This document shows positions 45,604-54,934 of a stretch of DNA of 64,000 nucleotides, piece by piece. The notes under the pieces were generated by a model. The model saw only the letters and a list, made by a program, of their open reading frames with translations, was not told the DNA's origin and searched no databases. Position numbers and translations under genes: made by a program. Location: the NCBI RefSeq assembly GCF_010550695.1, contig NZ_JAAGOB010000005.1, positions 345,742 to 409,741 of the forward strand. The letters are read 5' to 3'. This DNA comes from Phytoactinopolyspora alkaliphila. GTDB lineage: Bacteria; Actinomycetota; Actinomycetes; Jiangellales; Jiangellaceae. Positions within the stretch are counted from its first letter, which is position 1, and every line of letters starts with the position of its first letter.

Positions 45604-47607
45604 TCATTCGACGTCGCGTTTCGCGCGGGCGTCGAGGCTGGCGAGATAGGAGTTGTAGGCCGTCCGTTCGGCCTCGGCCTTCCCTTCACGACGGTCGAAC
45701 CGGCGGGCCTCCCGCTCGTCGGACCGATACCACTGGACGAACAGGACACCGACGATCACGAGTGCGGGCAGCTCTCCGAATCCCCAAGTGATCTGGCCGG
45801 CAAGAATCTGATCGTCGAGCGGATCCGGTAGCCACGGAATCTCGAGCTCGCGGTAGTACGCGCCGGCGATCAGCCGAGACGACTCCATGACAGCCAGCCC
45901 GAAGAAGGCATGGAAGGCCATGGCCAGCAACTGGAGTACCACCCTCGCCGGGAAGGGCGGCCGTTTCGGTAGGGGATCGATGCCGATCAGCATCTCGTAG
46001 AAGATGTAGCCGACGGCCAGGAAGTGCAGGCTCATCAGCATGTGGCCGGTGTGTTCGCGCATCGCGGCCTCGAACAGGCCGGTGAAGTACATGAGGAACG
46101 AGCCGGAGACGAACAGGGTCAGCGCGACCACCGGGTGGGTGAGTATCTTGGCCACCCGGCTCTGCACGGCGGCCATAAGCCATTCCCGCGGACCCTTCTC
46201 GCCTCGTCGGGCCGGCTTGATTGCTCGCAACGCCAAGGTGATGGGGCCGCCGAGGACGAGCAGGATCGGTGCCACCATCATCAGGGTCATGTGCTGGACC
46301 ATGTGCACGGACAGCATCGTCATGCTGTAGGTCATGATCCCAGACAGTTCGACGAACGCGACGGTGGCGATCCCGGCGAGCCACGCGAGCGACCGCCCGA
46401 CGGGCCAGCGGTCTCCGCGGCGCCGCAGCCGGAGCACTCCGGCGCCATAGAGCAGCACCGCGGCGAGGCAGCCGATGCCGAACAGCGCATCCGGATAGAA
46501 CTCGGTGAAGATCTGGGACGGCGAAAATTCGGGTGGTATCGGAAACCCGAGTAGCTCACGGGTTCTCGAGATGGTGCCCAGGTCGTCCGGGACCGGGGGC
46601 TCCGTCCTGCTCAGGGCGACGGCCAGGCCCAGCGCTGCAGCCATGATCACGATCTCCCCGGCGGCGAGCCGGCGGAACTGACCCGGCCGGCCTGCATCGA
46701 GACCGGCGAGGGTCCGCCGGCGATGCGTATAGCCCACATATCCGAGGCCGATCAGGGCGGCCACCTTGCCGAGGAGCAGGACGCCGTATGCCGTGGTGGC
46801 CAGGTCACTGAGCGAGGCGAGACGGACCCATGAGTTGAGCACGCCACTCGTAGCGATCAGGAAGAAGCAGGCAAGCGCCACCGAGGAATACGTGCGCGCC
46901 ACCTTGGGGAGGTAGCGTCCGCGCTTGCCCGCGTACCAGGTGAGCGCCACAAGTCCACCGACCCAGAACGCCATCGCGAGGACGTGGATGATGATGGACG
47001 TGGTGGCCGAGTGATGATAATCGCCGCTGGAGGAGTGACCGACCAAGTTCGGCGGGATCAGAGTTGCTACTGCGAGACAGAGCAGGGCGACCCCGCCGCC
47101 GTGCCCGAGCGTCAGCCGGGCCGCTGGAATCAATGCGAGCGCCAGGACCACCACCGCGGCGTATGCCTGGCCCTGCGCCACGCTCGCGGTGTATGACCGG
47201 AAGCCCTCGCCACCGACCGCCTGCCAGACGGGCTGGCCGATCAGGTCGGACAGGGTGAGCAGATGCACCGTCGCGGCGCCCACCGCCCACACCAGCGCCG
47301 TCCACGAGGCCGCACGCAGCGCGCGCAGGGCATCGCCGCCGAGCTGTCCGCGCTGAACCGGAAAAAGCACCGCCATCCCGATCAGCCCGACGGTAACGGC
47401 GCCGGCGCTGTTCATCACCGCCTTGGCGACAGGAAGGCCCCAGCGGGTGAGATCACCAGGATCCCCGAGGCCGGGAACAGCCAGGGAGGTGCCTCCGCCG
47501 CCGAACAACAGTGCGGCGACGAGGGTGGCCAGGGACGTAGTTACCGCCGCTCCGCCCCACACCCGCAGGGGCGGCGCAGCGGTAGTGCTGGCCTGCGTAT
47601 TCATCAC
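45604..47607 (-). CDS. Fused CopD / CtaG copper membrane protein
   Basis: A 667-residue polytopic protein. The N-terminal half (to about 330) is CopD-like, with HSSSGDYHHSATTSIIIHVLAMAFWVGGLVAL. The C-terminal half (about 355-630) is CtaG (cytochrome oxidase copper chaperone type) with YSMTMLSVHMVQHMTLMMVAPILLVLGG. Histidine and methionine pairs suggest copper binding. GTG 47607 or ATG 47604 overlaps the copC stop. It likely delivers copper to cytochrome oxidase with CopC. Confidence 0.9.
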   Translation of the reverse strand: MMNTQASTTAAPPLRVWGGAAVTTSLATLVAALLFGGGGTSLAVPGLGDPGDLTRWGLPVAKAVMNSAGAVTVGLIGMAVLFPVQRGQLGGDALRALRAASWTALVWAVGAATVHLLTLSDLIGQPVWQAVGGEGFRSYTASVAQGQAYAAVVVLALALIPAARLTLGHGGGVALLCLAVATLIPPNLVGHSSSGDYHHSATTSIIIHVLAMAFWVGGLVALTWYAGKRGRYLPKVARTYSSVALACFFLIATSGVLNSWVRLASLSDLATTAYGVLLLGKVAALIGLGYVGYTHRRRTLAGLDAGRPGQFRRLAAGEIVIMAAALGLAVALSRTEPPVPDDLGTISRTRELLGFPIPPEFSPSQIFTEFYPDALFGIGCLAAVLLYGAGVLRLRRRGDRWPVGRSLAWLAGIATVAFVELSGIMTYSMTMLSVHMVQHMTLMMVAPILLVLGGPITLALRAIKPARRGEKGPREWLMAAVQSRVAKILTHPVVALTLFVSGSFLMYFTGLFEAAMREHTGHMLMSLHFLAVGYIFYEMLIGIDPLPKRPPFPARVVLQLLAMAFHAFFGLAVMESSRLIAGAYYRELEIPWLPDPLDDQILAGQITWGFGELPALVIVGVLFVQWYRSDEREARRFDRREGKAEAERTAYNSYLASLDARAKRDVE

Positions 47608-48272
47608 GGGGCGCCGTCGTCGTAGAAGGAGGATTGGCGAAGCCGTCGCCGGTTTCTGGCAGTGATCAGGGCGAGGCCCGCCAAGACCGCGAAGACGATC
47701 ACACCGGTGACGACGGTGCCGGTCAGGCCTTCGTCGGCGCCGTCCGACGTTTCGGTGGTGGCCACGTCGTCACCGACCGCGCCGTCAGCAGGCGTATCAG
47801 GGTCGGCAGGGGACGCGTCGTCGGCCGCCTCGGCCGATCCTGCGGCGACCGAGAAGTCAACGGTGCCGCTCACCGGATGGCCGTCGGCGGAGATCACCCG
47901 GTAGGAGATCGTGTAGTCGCCATCCGGCAGGTCGTTCACCGCCTGCGTGACGACGTTGTCCTCGACGACGGGCTCACCGCCGTGAAACGCCTCGTCGGCC
48001 GCGTCGAGGACTGCCACCTGGGCAAACTCGTCTTGAACATACTGGTCGAATACCAGCTCCACCGTCTCGGGCGGGGACTCGATGGTGGAGCCCTCCGACG
48101 GCGTGGAGTCGATGAGGACATTGTGTGCTGCCGCTGGCGTGGCCGCTCCCCACGCCAGCGCCATGGCCACGGCGGTCACTGTGCTCGCCCGGGCCATGGT
48201 GCCCCGTCTGGTGGTCGGGCGGGAGCCTCGGTCGCGGAGAAACGCGGGGTCGCGATGGTTTGTGAACGTCAC
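47604..48272 (-). CDS. CopC-domain copper-binding protein
   Basis: About 222 residues. The signal peptide lies before AAAHNVLIDSTPSEGS, so the mature protein begins with the copper-ligand His. The CopC beta-sandwich follows, with ISADGHPVSGTVDFSV holding the second His. An acidic Asp/Ala linker leads to one C-terminal TM (GTVVTGVIVFAVLAGLALI) and a basic tail. GTG 48272 has AGGAA upstream; ATG 48197 is a shorter alternative. It is translationally coupled to the CopD/CtaG gene. Confidence 0.87.
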   Translation of the reverse strand: MTFTNHRDPAFLRDRGSRPTTRRGTMARASTVTAVAMALAWGAATPAAAHNVLIDSTPSEGSTIESPPETVELVFDQYVQDEFAQVAVLDAADEAFHGGEPVVEDNVVTQAVNDLPDGDYTISYRVISADGHPVSGTVDFSVAAGSAEAADDASPADPDTPADGAVGDDVATTETSDGADEGLTGTVVTGVIVFAVLAGLALITARNRRRLRQSSFYDDGAP

Positions 48273-48396
48273 AAGAGTTCCTGTCTGGGTACCTGGATTC
48301 GCCGAGTCACGTGGTAGGTGATCGTCACCGTGTTGCCCTACCGCGGCATTCCCGTGGGGGAGTTCAATCGCTCCAGCAGGACCGGCCGGCGGGTGA

Positions 48397-48945
48397 TCAC
48401 CTGAGCAGGAGGACAGGTGGGCCGCGCCGTGGAGCCGGACAGCTGACGCGCCGAGTGTTCGAGATTCGTGTCTGGTCCGGAGCGGCCCCGGAGATTCGTA
48501 GCTCGGGGCCAGTGGGAACGACCTCCGTGAACAGCGCACGCACTCGAGTCAGCAGCGTGTCGGAGAGTGCGGCCATGGCCCAGATGACCGCTTCGGCACC
48601 GGACAGCAGGACGGTGAGAGCCGCCGCGGCGATGACGTGCGCGACGACCATGCCTCCGCCTCCGCCGGCCGTGGCGCCGTGTCCGTGACCCGACATGCTG
48701 AGCAGAACGTGCAAGGCCGGTTGGGAGAGTAGGAGCACCGCCCCGATCTCGGTGGGATTGCGACGGCGATCTGCCAGCGCGACGCACGCGACGCTCAGCA
48801 GCGCCGCACCGCAAAGGAAGCCGATGTGGACAGGGACTGCGCCGCCCGCCGTGACATGTGCGAGGGCCGGCATCGCCAGGCAGGCCGCGGACATGCCGAG
48901 CCCACGCAGCGCTCGCCATCTTCCCCGGCCTGGTTTGTGCACCAC
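48397..48945 (-). CDS. Membrane protein with His-rich loop, copper-locus associated
   Basis: About 182 residues with four hydrophobic segments. MSGHGHGATAGGGGGMVVAH lies between TM3 and TM4 and could bind metal. The start is uncertain (GTG 48945, GTG 48942 or TTG 48960). It lies 124 bp upstream of copC on the same strand, so a copper role is likely but unproved. Confidence 0.6.
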   Translation of the reverse strand: MVHKPGRGRWRALRGLGMSAACLAMPALAHVTAGGAVPVHIGFLCGAALLSVACVALADRRRNPTEIGAVLLLSQPALHVLLSMSGHGHGATAGGGGGMVVAHVIAAAALTVLLSGAEAVIWAMAALSDTLLTRVRALFTEVVPTGPELRISGAAPDQTRISNTRRVSCPAPRRGPPVLLLR

Positions 48946-49015
48946 TCCAGGGTAGGCCAACCGGGAGACCGCGCCGATGGCGACGTCATGGGGGAAACGG
49001 GCGACGTCGGTACGC

Positions 49016-50011
49016 TCAGCCGCCCGAGTTGCCGTAGACGGTGACGTGAACGTGGTCGTAGTGATTGGCCGTGGCCGAACCGCGGTCCGACATCCAGCGC
49101 CAGCCTTCGCCGCTGCGCTCCACGGTCCAGATCCGCTGTGCCCAGATCACTTCGCTGACGCCGAGGGCACGATGGTTCTCCCGGACCCACGCCGCGATGG
49201 TATCTCCGAGCGAGCCGGTGACCATGATGTCCAGGGCGCGGCCCGAGCCGTGTGCTCCGCCGTCACCCGGGCGCAGTCCGCCGTAGGACGTGATCTCGGG
49301 AAAACGGGCACATACGGCGCGGTGAACGCGAATGGCATCGGACGTGAGGCCGGACTCGACCGACGAGCCATGCTGGCACTCCGCGTAGGAGATTCCGTCG
49401 TCGTTGTCCTCTTCGGCTTCTTCTCCGGACTCGTCTTCTTCGTCTTCGGGTTCGCTCTTGGAGAGATAGTTGCCGCTGACCCACGCCGTCTCGTCGTCGA
49501 CGATGATCATCACCCAGTCCCCGTCCGTGACGTCGGTGATGGCCACCTGCTCACCGCGGTTCAGCACGTTGACCACGTCGGCGCTGGTGTGGGGTTCGGT
49601 ACGAACGTTCAGGCTCGTCGTGACGTATCGCTCGCCGACGGCCGTGGGTTCCGGCTCCGGTTCGGGCTCCTCGGTGGGCTCGGGCTCCGGTTCGGGCTCC
49701 TCGGTGGGCTCGGGCTCGGGAGTCTCCGTCGGCTCTTCTTCCGGCTCTTCTTCCTCCGGAGTGGCCGTAGGAGTGTTCAGCGGCTCAGCGGAAGCGGTCC
49801 GCTGTCCTGATCCACGGCTGACCGGCTCCTCGCGTTCCATGGCACCCATGCCGCTGACCGGCGAGTGCTCGCTGGACTCAGCCGGCGGATCCGGCCAGAG
49901 GGCGATTCCACCAGGGATCGATGCCGCTACCGCGGCAGGGACCGCCCAAAGGATGATCCGGCGGCCACGTACGGGGGATGCTGCGTGCTTGTGGCGAGGC
50001 CTCGACAACAA
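49016..50011 (-). CDS. Secreted SH3-domain protein with peptidase-like C-terminal domain
   Basis: A 331-residue protein. N-terminal TM or signal at about 20-38, an acidic Pro/Glu linker with a 10-residue repeat (PEPEPTEEPE type, 30-bp units near 49660-49720), a bacterial SH3 domain at about 128-185 (TTSLNVRTEPHTSADVVNVL), and a C-terminal domain at about 205-331 with HGSGRALDIMV and NHYDHVHVTVYG, similar to M15-type peptidases. It probably binds and trims peptidoglycan or a related substrate. Confidence 0.82.
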   Translation of the reverse strand: MLSRPRHKHAASPVRGRRIILWAVPAAVAASIPGGIALWPDPPAESSEHSPVSGMGAMEREEPVSRGSGQRTASAEPLNTPTATPEEEEPEEEPTETPEPEPTEEPEPEPEPTEEPEPEPEPTAVGERYVTTSLNVRTEPHTSADVVNVLNRGEQVAITDVTDGDWVMIIVDDETAWVSGNYLSKSEPEDEEDESGEEAEEDNDDGISYAECQHGSSVESGLTSDAIRVHRAVCARFPEITSYGGLRPGDGGAHGSGRALDIMVTGSLGDTIAAWVRENHRALGVSEVIWAQRIWTVERSGEGWRWMSDRGSATANHYDHVHVTVYGNSGG

Positions 50012-50237
50012 GATCTCCCTTTGGTCGTTATTGTCCCGTTACCATCCCGTAGGGAACCACAGCTGCCGCTAGTAACGCAAATGGCGACTACCTGCAGAGA
50101 CAACGATCTCACGATCTGTTGTCCCAGCTACGCGCGCTGGCGACCGTCCGTTGCGCTTCGGCCGTTGTTTAATTCAGTTATCCACAGTTTGCTTGTGATG
50201 GCTTGTTGTCGTCTCCGTTCAGGTGAAGACTGGCGGC

Positions 50238-51203
50238 ATGTCGAAATCCATGTCGCCCTTCCGAAGGCGTCGCACGCAGAAGAGTGCCGCCGATCACCCT
50301 CAAGAACGCTCGCCGCATACTCAGGCCGAGCTCGCCGACGACGAGCTCGAACTCGTGCTCGCAAGCCAGGACCGGCTCCTCATGGCTGAGGCGCAGGCCG
50401 CGGAGCAACACGCGGAGCTGCGCTATGCCCTCGACTGCGTTCAGCACATGTCCAAGCAGCCGGACGGACGCTGGGCCAGCCAGATCGCCGAGATGATCGA
50501 GTTGGGTGATGCTGCCGAGCCGTGGCACTGGGCGAGGCTGACGGTCGCCGCGGCCAGCCGCTGGATCACCGCGATGCCGATGCCTCTGGTGGCGCGGACA
50601 CAGCGGGAGATCGCGGCCGCCGCCGAGGGCGCCGAGGGATCGATGGTGCCGGAGTTCCCCGGTTGGGTGGCAGGCAGGGCAGCAATGCCGTTCGCGATCG
50701 CCGACTACGTGTTGTTCGATCACTTGATGATCGAGGTCTTCCTCGTTCAATGGGCCCCGGCGCTGGCCGAGCGTGCCGGTGGCGGCCGGAGCTGGGCGGA
50801 AACACCTGGGGTCGTGTACGAGCTTGCGGGAGTCGATGGCGTCGAGCTTCAGGTGCGTTCGCGGCGTGATGGCAGCCTCCGCTCGGTCCGGCACTTCAGC
50901 GAACTGGTGGGACTCAGCCCCGGCGACCTGGTCTATGGCCGGCTCATCGAGGTGCCGGGAGACCCTGGACTGATGTTCGCCGCTCCACCCATTGTGGTCG
51001 ACGACGTTGTGGCTCAGCGGCTCAGCCGCCCATCGGCCGACGACGAGTTGCTCGGCGAGCCGTTCGAATCCCGATGCGCCAGCCTCGGGGCCGCGGTCCG
51101 TTCAGGCAGCGGATGTCGCCGGAACGAGCCGACGGCATCCGAATGCGTCCCGCCCCTTCGCCGTATCCCTACGGACGCCGCTGTTCACGCCGACAGGGCG
51201 TGA
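50238..51203 (+). CDS. Hypothetical protein
   Basis: A 321-residue mostly helical protein I do not recognise. It begins MSKSMSPFRRRRTQKSA (basic) then an acidic helix ELADDELELVLASQDRL, a middle WASQIAEMIELGDAAEPWHWARL region, and a C-terminal beta-like part with ELQVRSRRDGSLRSVRHF and SPGDLVYGRLIEVPGDP. No signal or TM is clear. GTG 50223 is an alternative start. The coding pattern is convincing. Confidence 0.7.
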   Translation: MSKSMSPFRRRRTQKSAADHPQERSPHTQAELADDELELVLASQDRLLMAEAQAAEQHAELRYALDCVQHMSKQPDGRWASQIAEMIELGDAAEPWHWARLTVAAASRWITAMPMPLVARTQREIAAAAEGAEGSMVPEFPGWVAGRAAMPFAIADYVLFDHLMIEVFLVQWAPALAERAGGGRSWAETPGVVYELAGVDGVELQVRSRRDGSLRSVRHFSELVGLSPGDLVYGRLIEVPGDPGLMFAAPPIVVDDVVAQRLSRPSADDELLGEPFESRCASLGAAVRSGSGCRRNEPTASECVPPLRRIPTDAAVHADRA

Positions 51204-51211
51204 GCACCGGT

Positions 51212-51288
51212 GCCCGGGCGTGTGTCACACCGGCTCCTTCGCGGTGGATGCCGACTCGTCCATTGCCAGGACGCACACACGCCCGGGC
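51212..51288. repeat. 14-bp inverted repeat upstream of the TPP enzyme gene
   Basis: GCCCGGGCGTGTGT (51212-51225) and its reverse complement (51275-51288) are separated by 49 nt. Each arm contains the self-complementary GCCCGGGC. The region overlaps the divergent part between the hypothetical gene and the TPP enzyme. Confidence 0.6.
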
Positions 51289-51356
51289 GTCCACCCAACA
51301 GAGCCCAGAGGGAAGGAGGTGATGTGACACAGAACTGACGCGCACCCTACGTCGGG

Positions 51357-51403
51357 GATGGACCGGTACATGTCGGGTAACCCCAGGCATGTACCGGTCC
51401 ATC
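51357..51403 (+). promoter_or_regulatory. Perfect 16-bp stem-loop before the TPP enzyme gene
   Basis: Arms 51357-51372 and 51388-51403 (GATGGACCGGTACATG and its complement) flank a 15-nt loop that itself holds GGGTAACCC. The ribosome site GGGGAGGAATC follows directly, 1 bp after the stem, before ATG 51415. The stem could hide the ribosome site or be an operator. Confidence 0.75.
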
Positions 51404-51414
51404 GGGGAGGAATC

Positions 51415-53205
51415 ATGTCCCAGACAGTCAGCGATCACCTGGTTCAGCGCCTGCGGGAATGGGGCGTGGAGCAGGTCTTCAGTTATCCGGGTGACGGCAT
51501 CAACGGCATCCTCGGCGCTTTCGAGGCCTCCGACGATGCGCCCGTGTACGTTCAGTCCCGGCACGAGGAGATGTCCGCACTCCAGGCCGTGGGCTACGCA
51601 AAGTTCAGTGGCCAGGTCGGTGTCTGCATGGCGACGTCCGGCCCGGGCGCCGTGCATCTGCTCAACGGGTTGTACGACGCGAAACTCGATCACGTCCCGG
51701 TCGTGGCCATTGTCGGGCAGACGGCACGCACCGCCGTCGGCAGCCATTATCAACAGGAAATCGATCTGCACTCGCTCTTCAAGGACGTGGCGTCGGACTA
51801 TCTGGTGGAGCTGTCTGCGCCGCAGCAGCTGCCCAACGCCCTCGACCGGGCGATTCGCACGGCGATGTCCAGGCGGTCACCTACCGCCCTGATCATCCCG
51901 AGTGATCTGCAGGAAGAGCCGTACGAGGCGCCAGAGCACGAGTTCAAGCACGTGCCGTCCAGCCCGCCCAGCTCTTCTCGCTCGGTCATGGTCGCTCCGG
52001 AGGACGAGATCGCCGAGGCGGCGGCGATCCTCAACGAAGGCGAGAAGGTTGCCATCCTGATCGGACAGGGTGCACGCAACGCGGCCGAGGAGGTCAAGCA
52101 GGTCGCTGAGCTCACCGGGGCTGGTGTTGCCAAAGCGCTGCTCGGGAAGGACGTCCTCCCGGACGATCTCCCGTACGTCACCGGGTCTATCGGTCTGCTC
52201 GGCACGCGGGCCAGCTATGAGCTCATGAGGGACTGCGACACCCTGTTGATTGTCGGTTCGAGCTTCCCGTATAGCCAGTACATGCCGGAGTTCGGCAGCG
52301 CGCGGGCGGTGCAGATCGACGTCGACGGCAGCATGATCGGCATGCGCTACCCGACCGAGGTGAACCTCGTCGGCGAAGCCAAGGCGACGTTGCGAACCAT
52401 GGTCCCCATGCTTCAGAGCAAGGAGGAACGAGGCTGGAGGGATTCGATCGAGCAGAACGTGGCCGACTGGTGGCGGACCCTGGAAGAACAGGCGATGGTC
52501 GATGCCGAGCCGGTCAACCCGATGCGCGTGGTGCACGAGCTGTCCCTCCGGGCGCCGGAGAACGCCATCGTGACGGCCGATTCCGGTTCCTCTACGAACT
52601 GGTACGCGCGCAATCTGAAGATGCGCGGCCGGATGCGAGGTTCGCTGTCCGGCACGCTCGCGACCATGGGGCCAGCCGTTCCGTACGGTATCGGCGCCAA
52701 GTTCGCCTATCCGGACCGGCCGGTGATCGCCCTGGTCGGGGACGGCGCGATGCAGATGAACGGTCTGGCGGAGCTGATCACGGTCATGCGCTACGAGAAC
52801 ACGTGGGAAGACCGGCGGCTGATCACCTGCGTGTTCCACAACAACGATCTGAACCAGGTGACGTGGGAGCTTCGCGCGATGGGTGGCACACCCAAGTTCG
52901 AGGACTCCCAGTCCTTGCCTGACATCTCCTACGCGGCGATCGCCCAGAACCTGGGCATGGCGGCTGTCACCGTCGATTCCCCCGATCAACTGGGTGCCGC
53001 CTGGGACGAGGCGCTGGCGGCCAACCGCCCCATGCTGATCGATGTGATCTGCGATCCGGAGATCCCGCCGATTCCTCCGTCCGCGACGTTCGATCAGGTG
53101 AGGGCCACAGCCGAGTCGCTGGTCAAAGGAGACCCGAACGCGTGGCGGGTGCTCAGCCAGGGGGTGAAGACCAAGGCGCAGGAGGTGCTTCCCGGCCGCG
53201 GATGA
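51415..53205 (+). CDS. TPP-dependent pyruvate oxidase / pyruvate dehydrogenase (quinone)-like
   Basis: A 596-residue ThDP enzyme. N-terminal Pyr domain with FSYPGDGINGIL and activating Glu near residue 51 in SRHEEMSALQAVGYAK; central domain at about 190-340; C-terminal PP domain with IALVGDGAMQMNGLAEL and FHNNDLNQVTWE for Mg-TPP. It lacks the LPXGxxxEE-type markers of acetolactate synthase, so pyruvate to acetate with a quinone or other acceptor is likely, but the substrate is not certain. ATG 51415 follows GGGGAGG. Confidence 0.85.
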   Translation: MSQTVSDHLVQRLREWGVEQVFSYPGDGINGILGAFEASDDAPVYVQSRHEEMSALQAVGYAKFSGQVGVCMATSGPGAVHLLNGLYDAKLDHVPVVAIVGQTARTAVGSHYQQEIDLHSLFKDVASDYLVELSAPQQLPNALDRAIRTAMSRRSPTALIIPSDLQEEPYEAPEHEFKHVPSSPPSSSRSVMVAPEDEIAEAAAILNEGEKVAILIGQGARNAAEEVKQVAELTGAGVAKALLGKDVLPDDLPYVTGSIGLLGTRASYELMRDCDTLLIVGSSFPYSQYMPEFGSARAVQIDVDGSMIGMRYPTEVNLVGEAKATLRTMVPMLQSKEERGWRDSIEQNVADWWRTLEEQAMVDAEPVNPMRVVHELSLRAPENAIVTADSGSSTNWYARNLKMRGRMRGSLSGTLATMGPAVPYGIGAKFAYPDRPVIALVGDGAMQMNGLAELITVMRYENTWEDRRLITCVFHNNDLNQVTWELRAMGGTPKFEDSQSLPDISYAAIAQNLGMAAVTVDSPDQLGAAWDEALAANRPMLIDVICDPEIPPIPPSATFDQVRATAESLVKGDPNAWRVLSQGVKTKAQEVLPGRG

Positions 53206-53344
53206 CGCGGGGATTCCCGCACGTCACCGTGGTCCGTGACGTCGATTGAGTACGCGAGCAGCGCATGGCTCTGGTTTCGGGCACCGAGATGTGCGTCAAT
53301 GGGAGTGTCGCGGCTGTGAAGGGGATTGGATGCTGGGGGGCATC

Positions 53345-53644
53345 ATGGACCATGTCGTGGTGGGTGAGGAGTACGTCGTCGTCATACCGGCAGCGGATGA
53401 CGGCGGACCCGACGAGCGGAAGATCAACCGTGCGCTCGGACGGCCCGATTGCGCCCTGGACTACGAGTTCTCTCCGCTCGACCACCGTCGCGTTCATGTG
53501 TACGTCGCCGGGCTGTTGACGGCCGGTGGCGAGGCGGCTGCCTTGGTGGGCTGCCGCGACGGCTCGGTGCGTCTCATGCCGGTCGCGTGGCTGGCGCACG
53601 AGTATCCTGACCGCCCGAACCCACTGGCGGCCGCCTGGTTCTAG
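53345..53644 (+). CDS. Hypothetical protein
   Basis: A 99-residue protein beginning MDHVVVGEEYVVVIPAADDG, with LDYEFSPLDHRRVHVYVAG and a VRLMPVAWLAHEYPD end. GGGGGG lies 6 bp before ATG 53345; the frame is open further left but that part looks non-homologous. I do not recognise the family. Confidence 0.55.
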   Translation: MDHVVVGEEYVVVIPAADDGGPDERKINRALGRPDCALDYEFSPLDHRRVHVYVAGLLTAGGEAAALVGCRDGSVRLMPVAWLAHEYPDRPNPLAAAWF

Positions 53645-53652
53645 TGCGGGCA

Positions 53653-54333
53653 CTAGGGGCTCGGATTGTCGTGCCGAGACGCCCAGCGCTCGGAGAAGAG
53701 TTCGTACCCGGGCGGGTCGCCAGGTAGCGGCTGGTGTGCCGGAGCACGCAGGCCTTGGATGGCGATGGCGACGATACGTTCACGGGCCGTACGAGCCGCC
53801 TGGGCGAGCGCGGCCATCTGCTGCCTCTTGAAGTGATCATCCAGTGGCGATTTCGCCAGCTGCTCGATGAGCAGGCTGATGTCGAGGGCTGTGGCGTCGT
53901 TGCGGAGCGCACCGCATCGGTGCGCGCGGCCGACGAGCATCTCGACGGCTCGATCCGAGCGCTCGTTCTTCTCCGCCATCTCCGCCGTGATCTCGATCGT
54001 GCCCGCGATCGGTGCGAGCGAGCCGGGCCCGAACGAGACAGCCGTGGTGATGTAGTGGACGAGACCTTCCCACGGATCGCCGTGTGCGAGCCCTTCCTCG
54101 GCGGCACGCGCGTAGTCATCGAGAGCTATCTCGCACAGCCGCTGGTAGAGCTCCTCCTTGGTCCGGTATCTCCGGTAGAGGCTGCCGATTCCCACCCCCG
54201 CGGCGGCAGCGATCGAGGCGACTGAGGCGTGAGCGCCGTCGATGGCGAGTACTTCTCTGGCGGCGGCAAGAAGTGCCTGGTCGTTGCGTTCTGCCTCGGC
54301 CTGTCGGGACGCGCGTCGCTTATCGGTGCCCAC
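53653..54333 (-). CDS. TetR family repressor
   Basis: A 226-residue regulator. The N-terminal HTH is VGTDKRRASRQAEAERNDQALLAAAREVLAIDGAHASVASIAAAAGVGIGSLYRRYRTKEELYQ region (residues 1-60), then a ligand and dimer domain. GTG 54333 is used. It is divergent from the SnoaL-like gene, and two matching palindromes lie between them, so it most likely represses both. Confidence 0.88.
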   Translation of the reverse strand: MGTDKRRASRQAEAERNDQALLAAAREVLAIDGAHASVASIAAAAGVGIGSLYRRYRTKEELYQRLCEIALDDYARAAEEGLAHGDPWEGLVHYITTAVSFGPGSLAPIAGTIEITAEMAEKNERSDRAVEMLVGRAHRCGALRNDATALDISLLIEQLAKSPLDDHFKRQQMAALAQAARTARERIVAIAIQGLRAPAHQPLPGDPPGYELFSERWASRHDNPSP

Positions 54334-54357
54334 GATGGCCGATCCTATCCCGATTTG

Positions 54358-54408
54358 CGGAGCGATCCGCTCCGCTGTAGTCTCTAAACGGAGCGAATCG
54401 CTCCGTTT
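54358..54408. promoter_or_regulatory. Paired TetR operators
   Basis: CGGAGCG-N3-CGCTCCG occurs twice, at 54358-54374 and 54389-54405. The second is part of a 23-bp perfect dyad with AAACGGAGCGA arms (54386-54408). Centres are 31 bp apart, about three helix turns. They lie between the divergent TetR and SnoaL-like genes. Confidence 0.85.
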
Positions 54409-54439
54409 AAGAAGAACCGACAAGGACAGAGGAGGCACG

Positions 54440-54886
54440 ATGCCGGACGAACAGGATGCGGCTATCCGCATCACTCAGGGCTCCAGCAGCGACGACGGCG
54501 TTCGCCGAACCATCGCGGCGGCCGAGAAACATCAGAACGACGTGGAACCGTTCCTGGATCTCCATACCGACACCGCCGTGATCGTCAACATTGCCGGTCG
54601 CCGTGTTTTGGGCCGGTCAGCGATCGAGGACGCCATGCGTGCGGCGTTGGCCAGTCCGTTGGCGAACGTGCTGACGAAGATCGAGATCGAGGACATCCGC
54701 TACCTGCGGCCTGACGTCGTGCTTGTGAGCTGCGTCAAGCACGTCTCCGATGAGCGTGAGGCGGAGGCCGGCGGCGAGAAAGGGCCCACGGTGCCCACGC
54801 GGGGCACATTGACGTACATCATGGTCGAGGACGACGGCACGTGGCGGATCGCTTTGGCGCAGACCACTCCAGTTCGGGCCGGCTGA
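54440..54886 (+). CDS. SnoaL/DUF4440-like (NTF2 fold) protein
   Basis: A 148-residue protein with VRRTIAAAEKHQNDVEPFLDLHTDTAVIVNIAGRRVLGRSAIEDAMRAAL and DDGTWRIALAQTTPV, the cone-shaped NTF2-like fold used by many small enzymes and binding proteins. The ATG has GAGGAGG upstream. It is probably the target of the divergent TetR. Substrate unknown. Confidence 0.75.
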   Translation: MPDEQDAAIRITQGSSSDDGVRRTIAAAEKHQNDVEPFLDLHTDTAVIVNIAGRRVLGRSAIEDAMRAALASPLANVLTKIEIEDIRYLRPDVVLVSCVKHVSDEREAEAGGEKGPTVPTRGTLTYIMVEDDGTWRIALAQTTPVRAG

Positions 54887-54934
54887 GGCGACGGTGTCCA
54901 GGCCGCGGTGGGACGTAGTTGTTACGGTGTTCCT

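Noticed and set aside
50178..50186. Perfect TTATCCACA DnaA box
   Set aside because: A single box without a cluster, AT-rich unwinding region or dnaA/dnaN neighbours does not indicate an origin.
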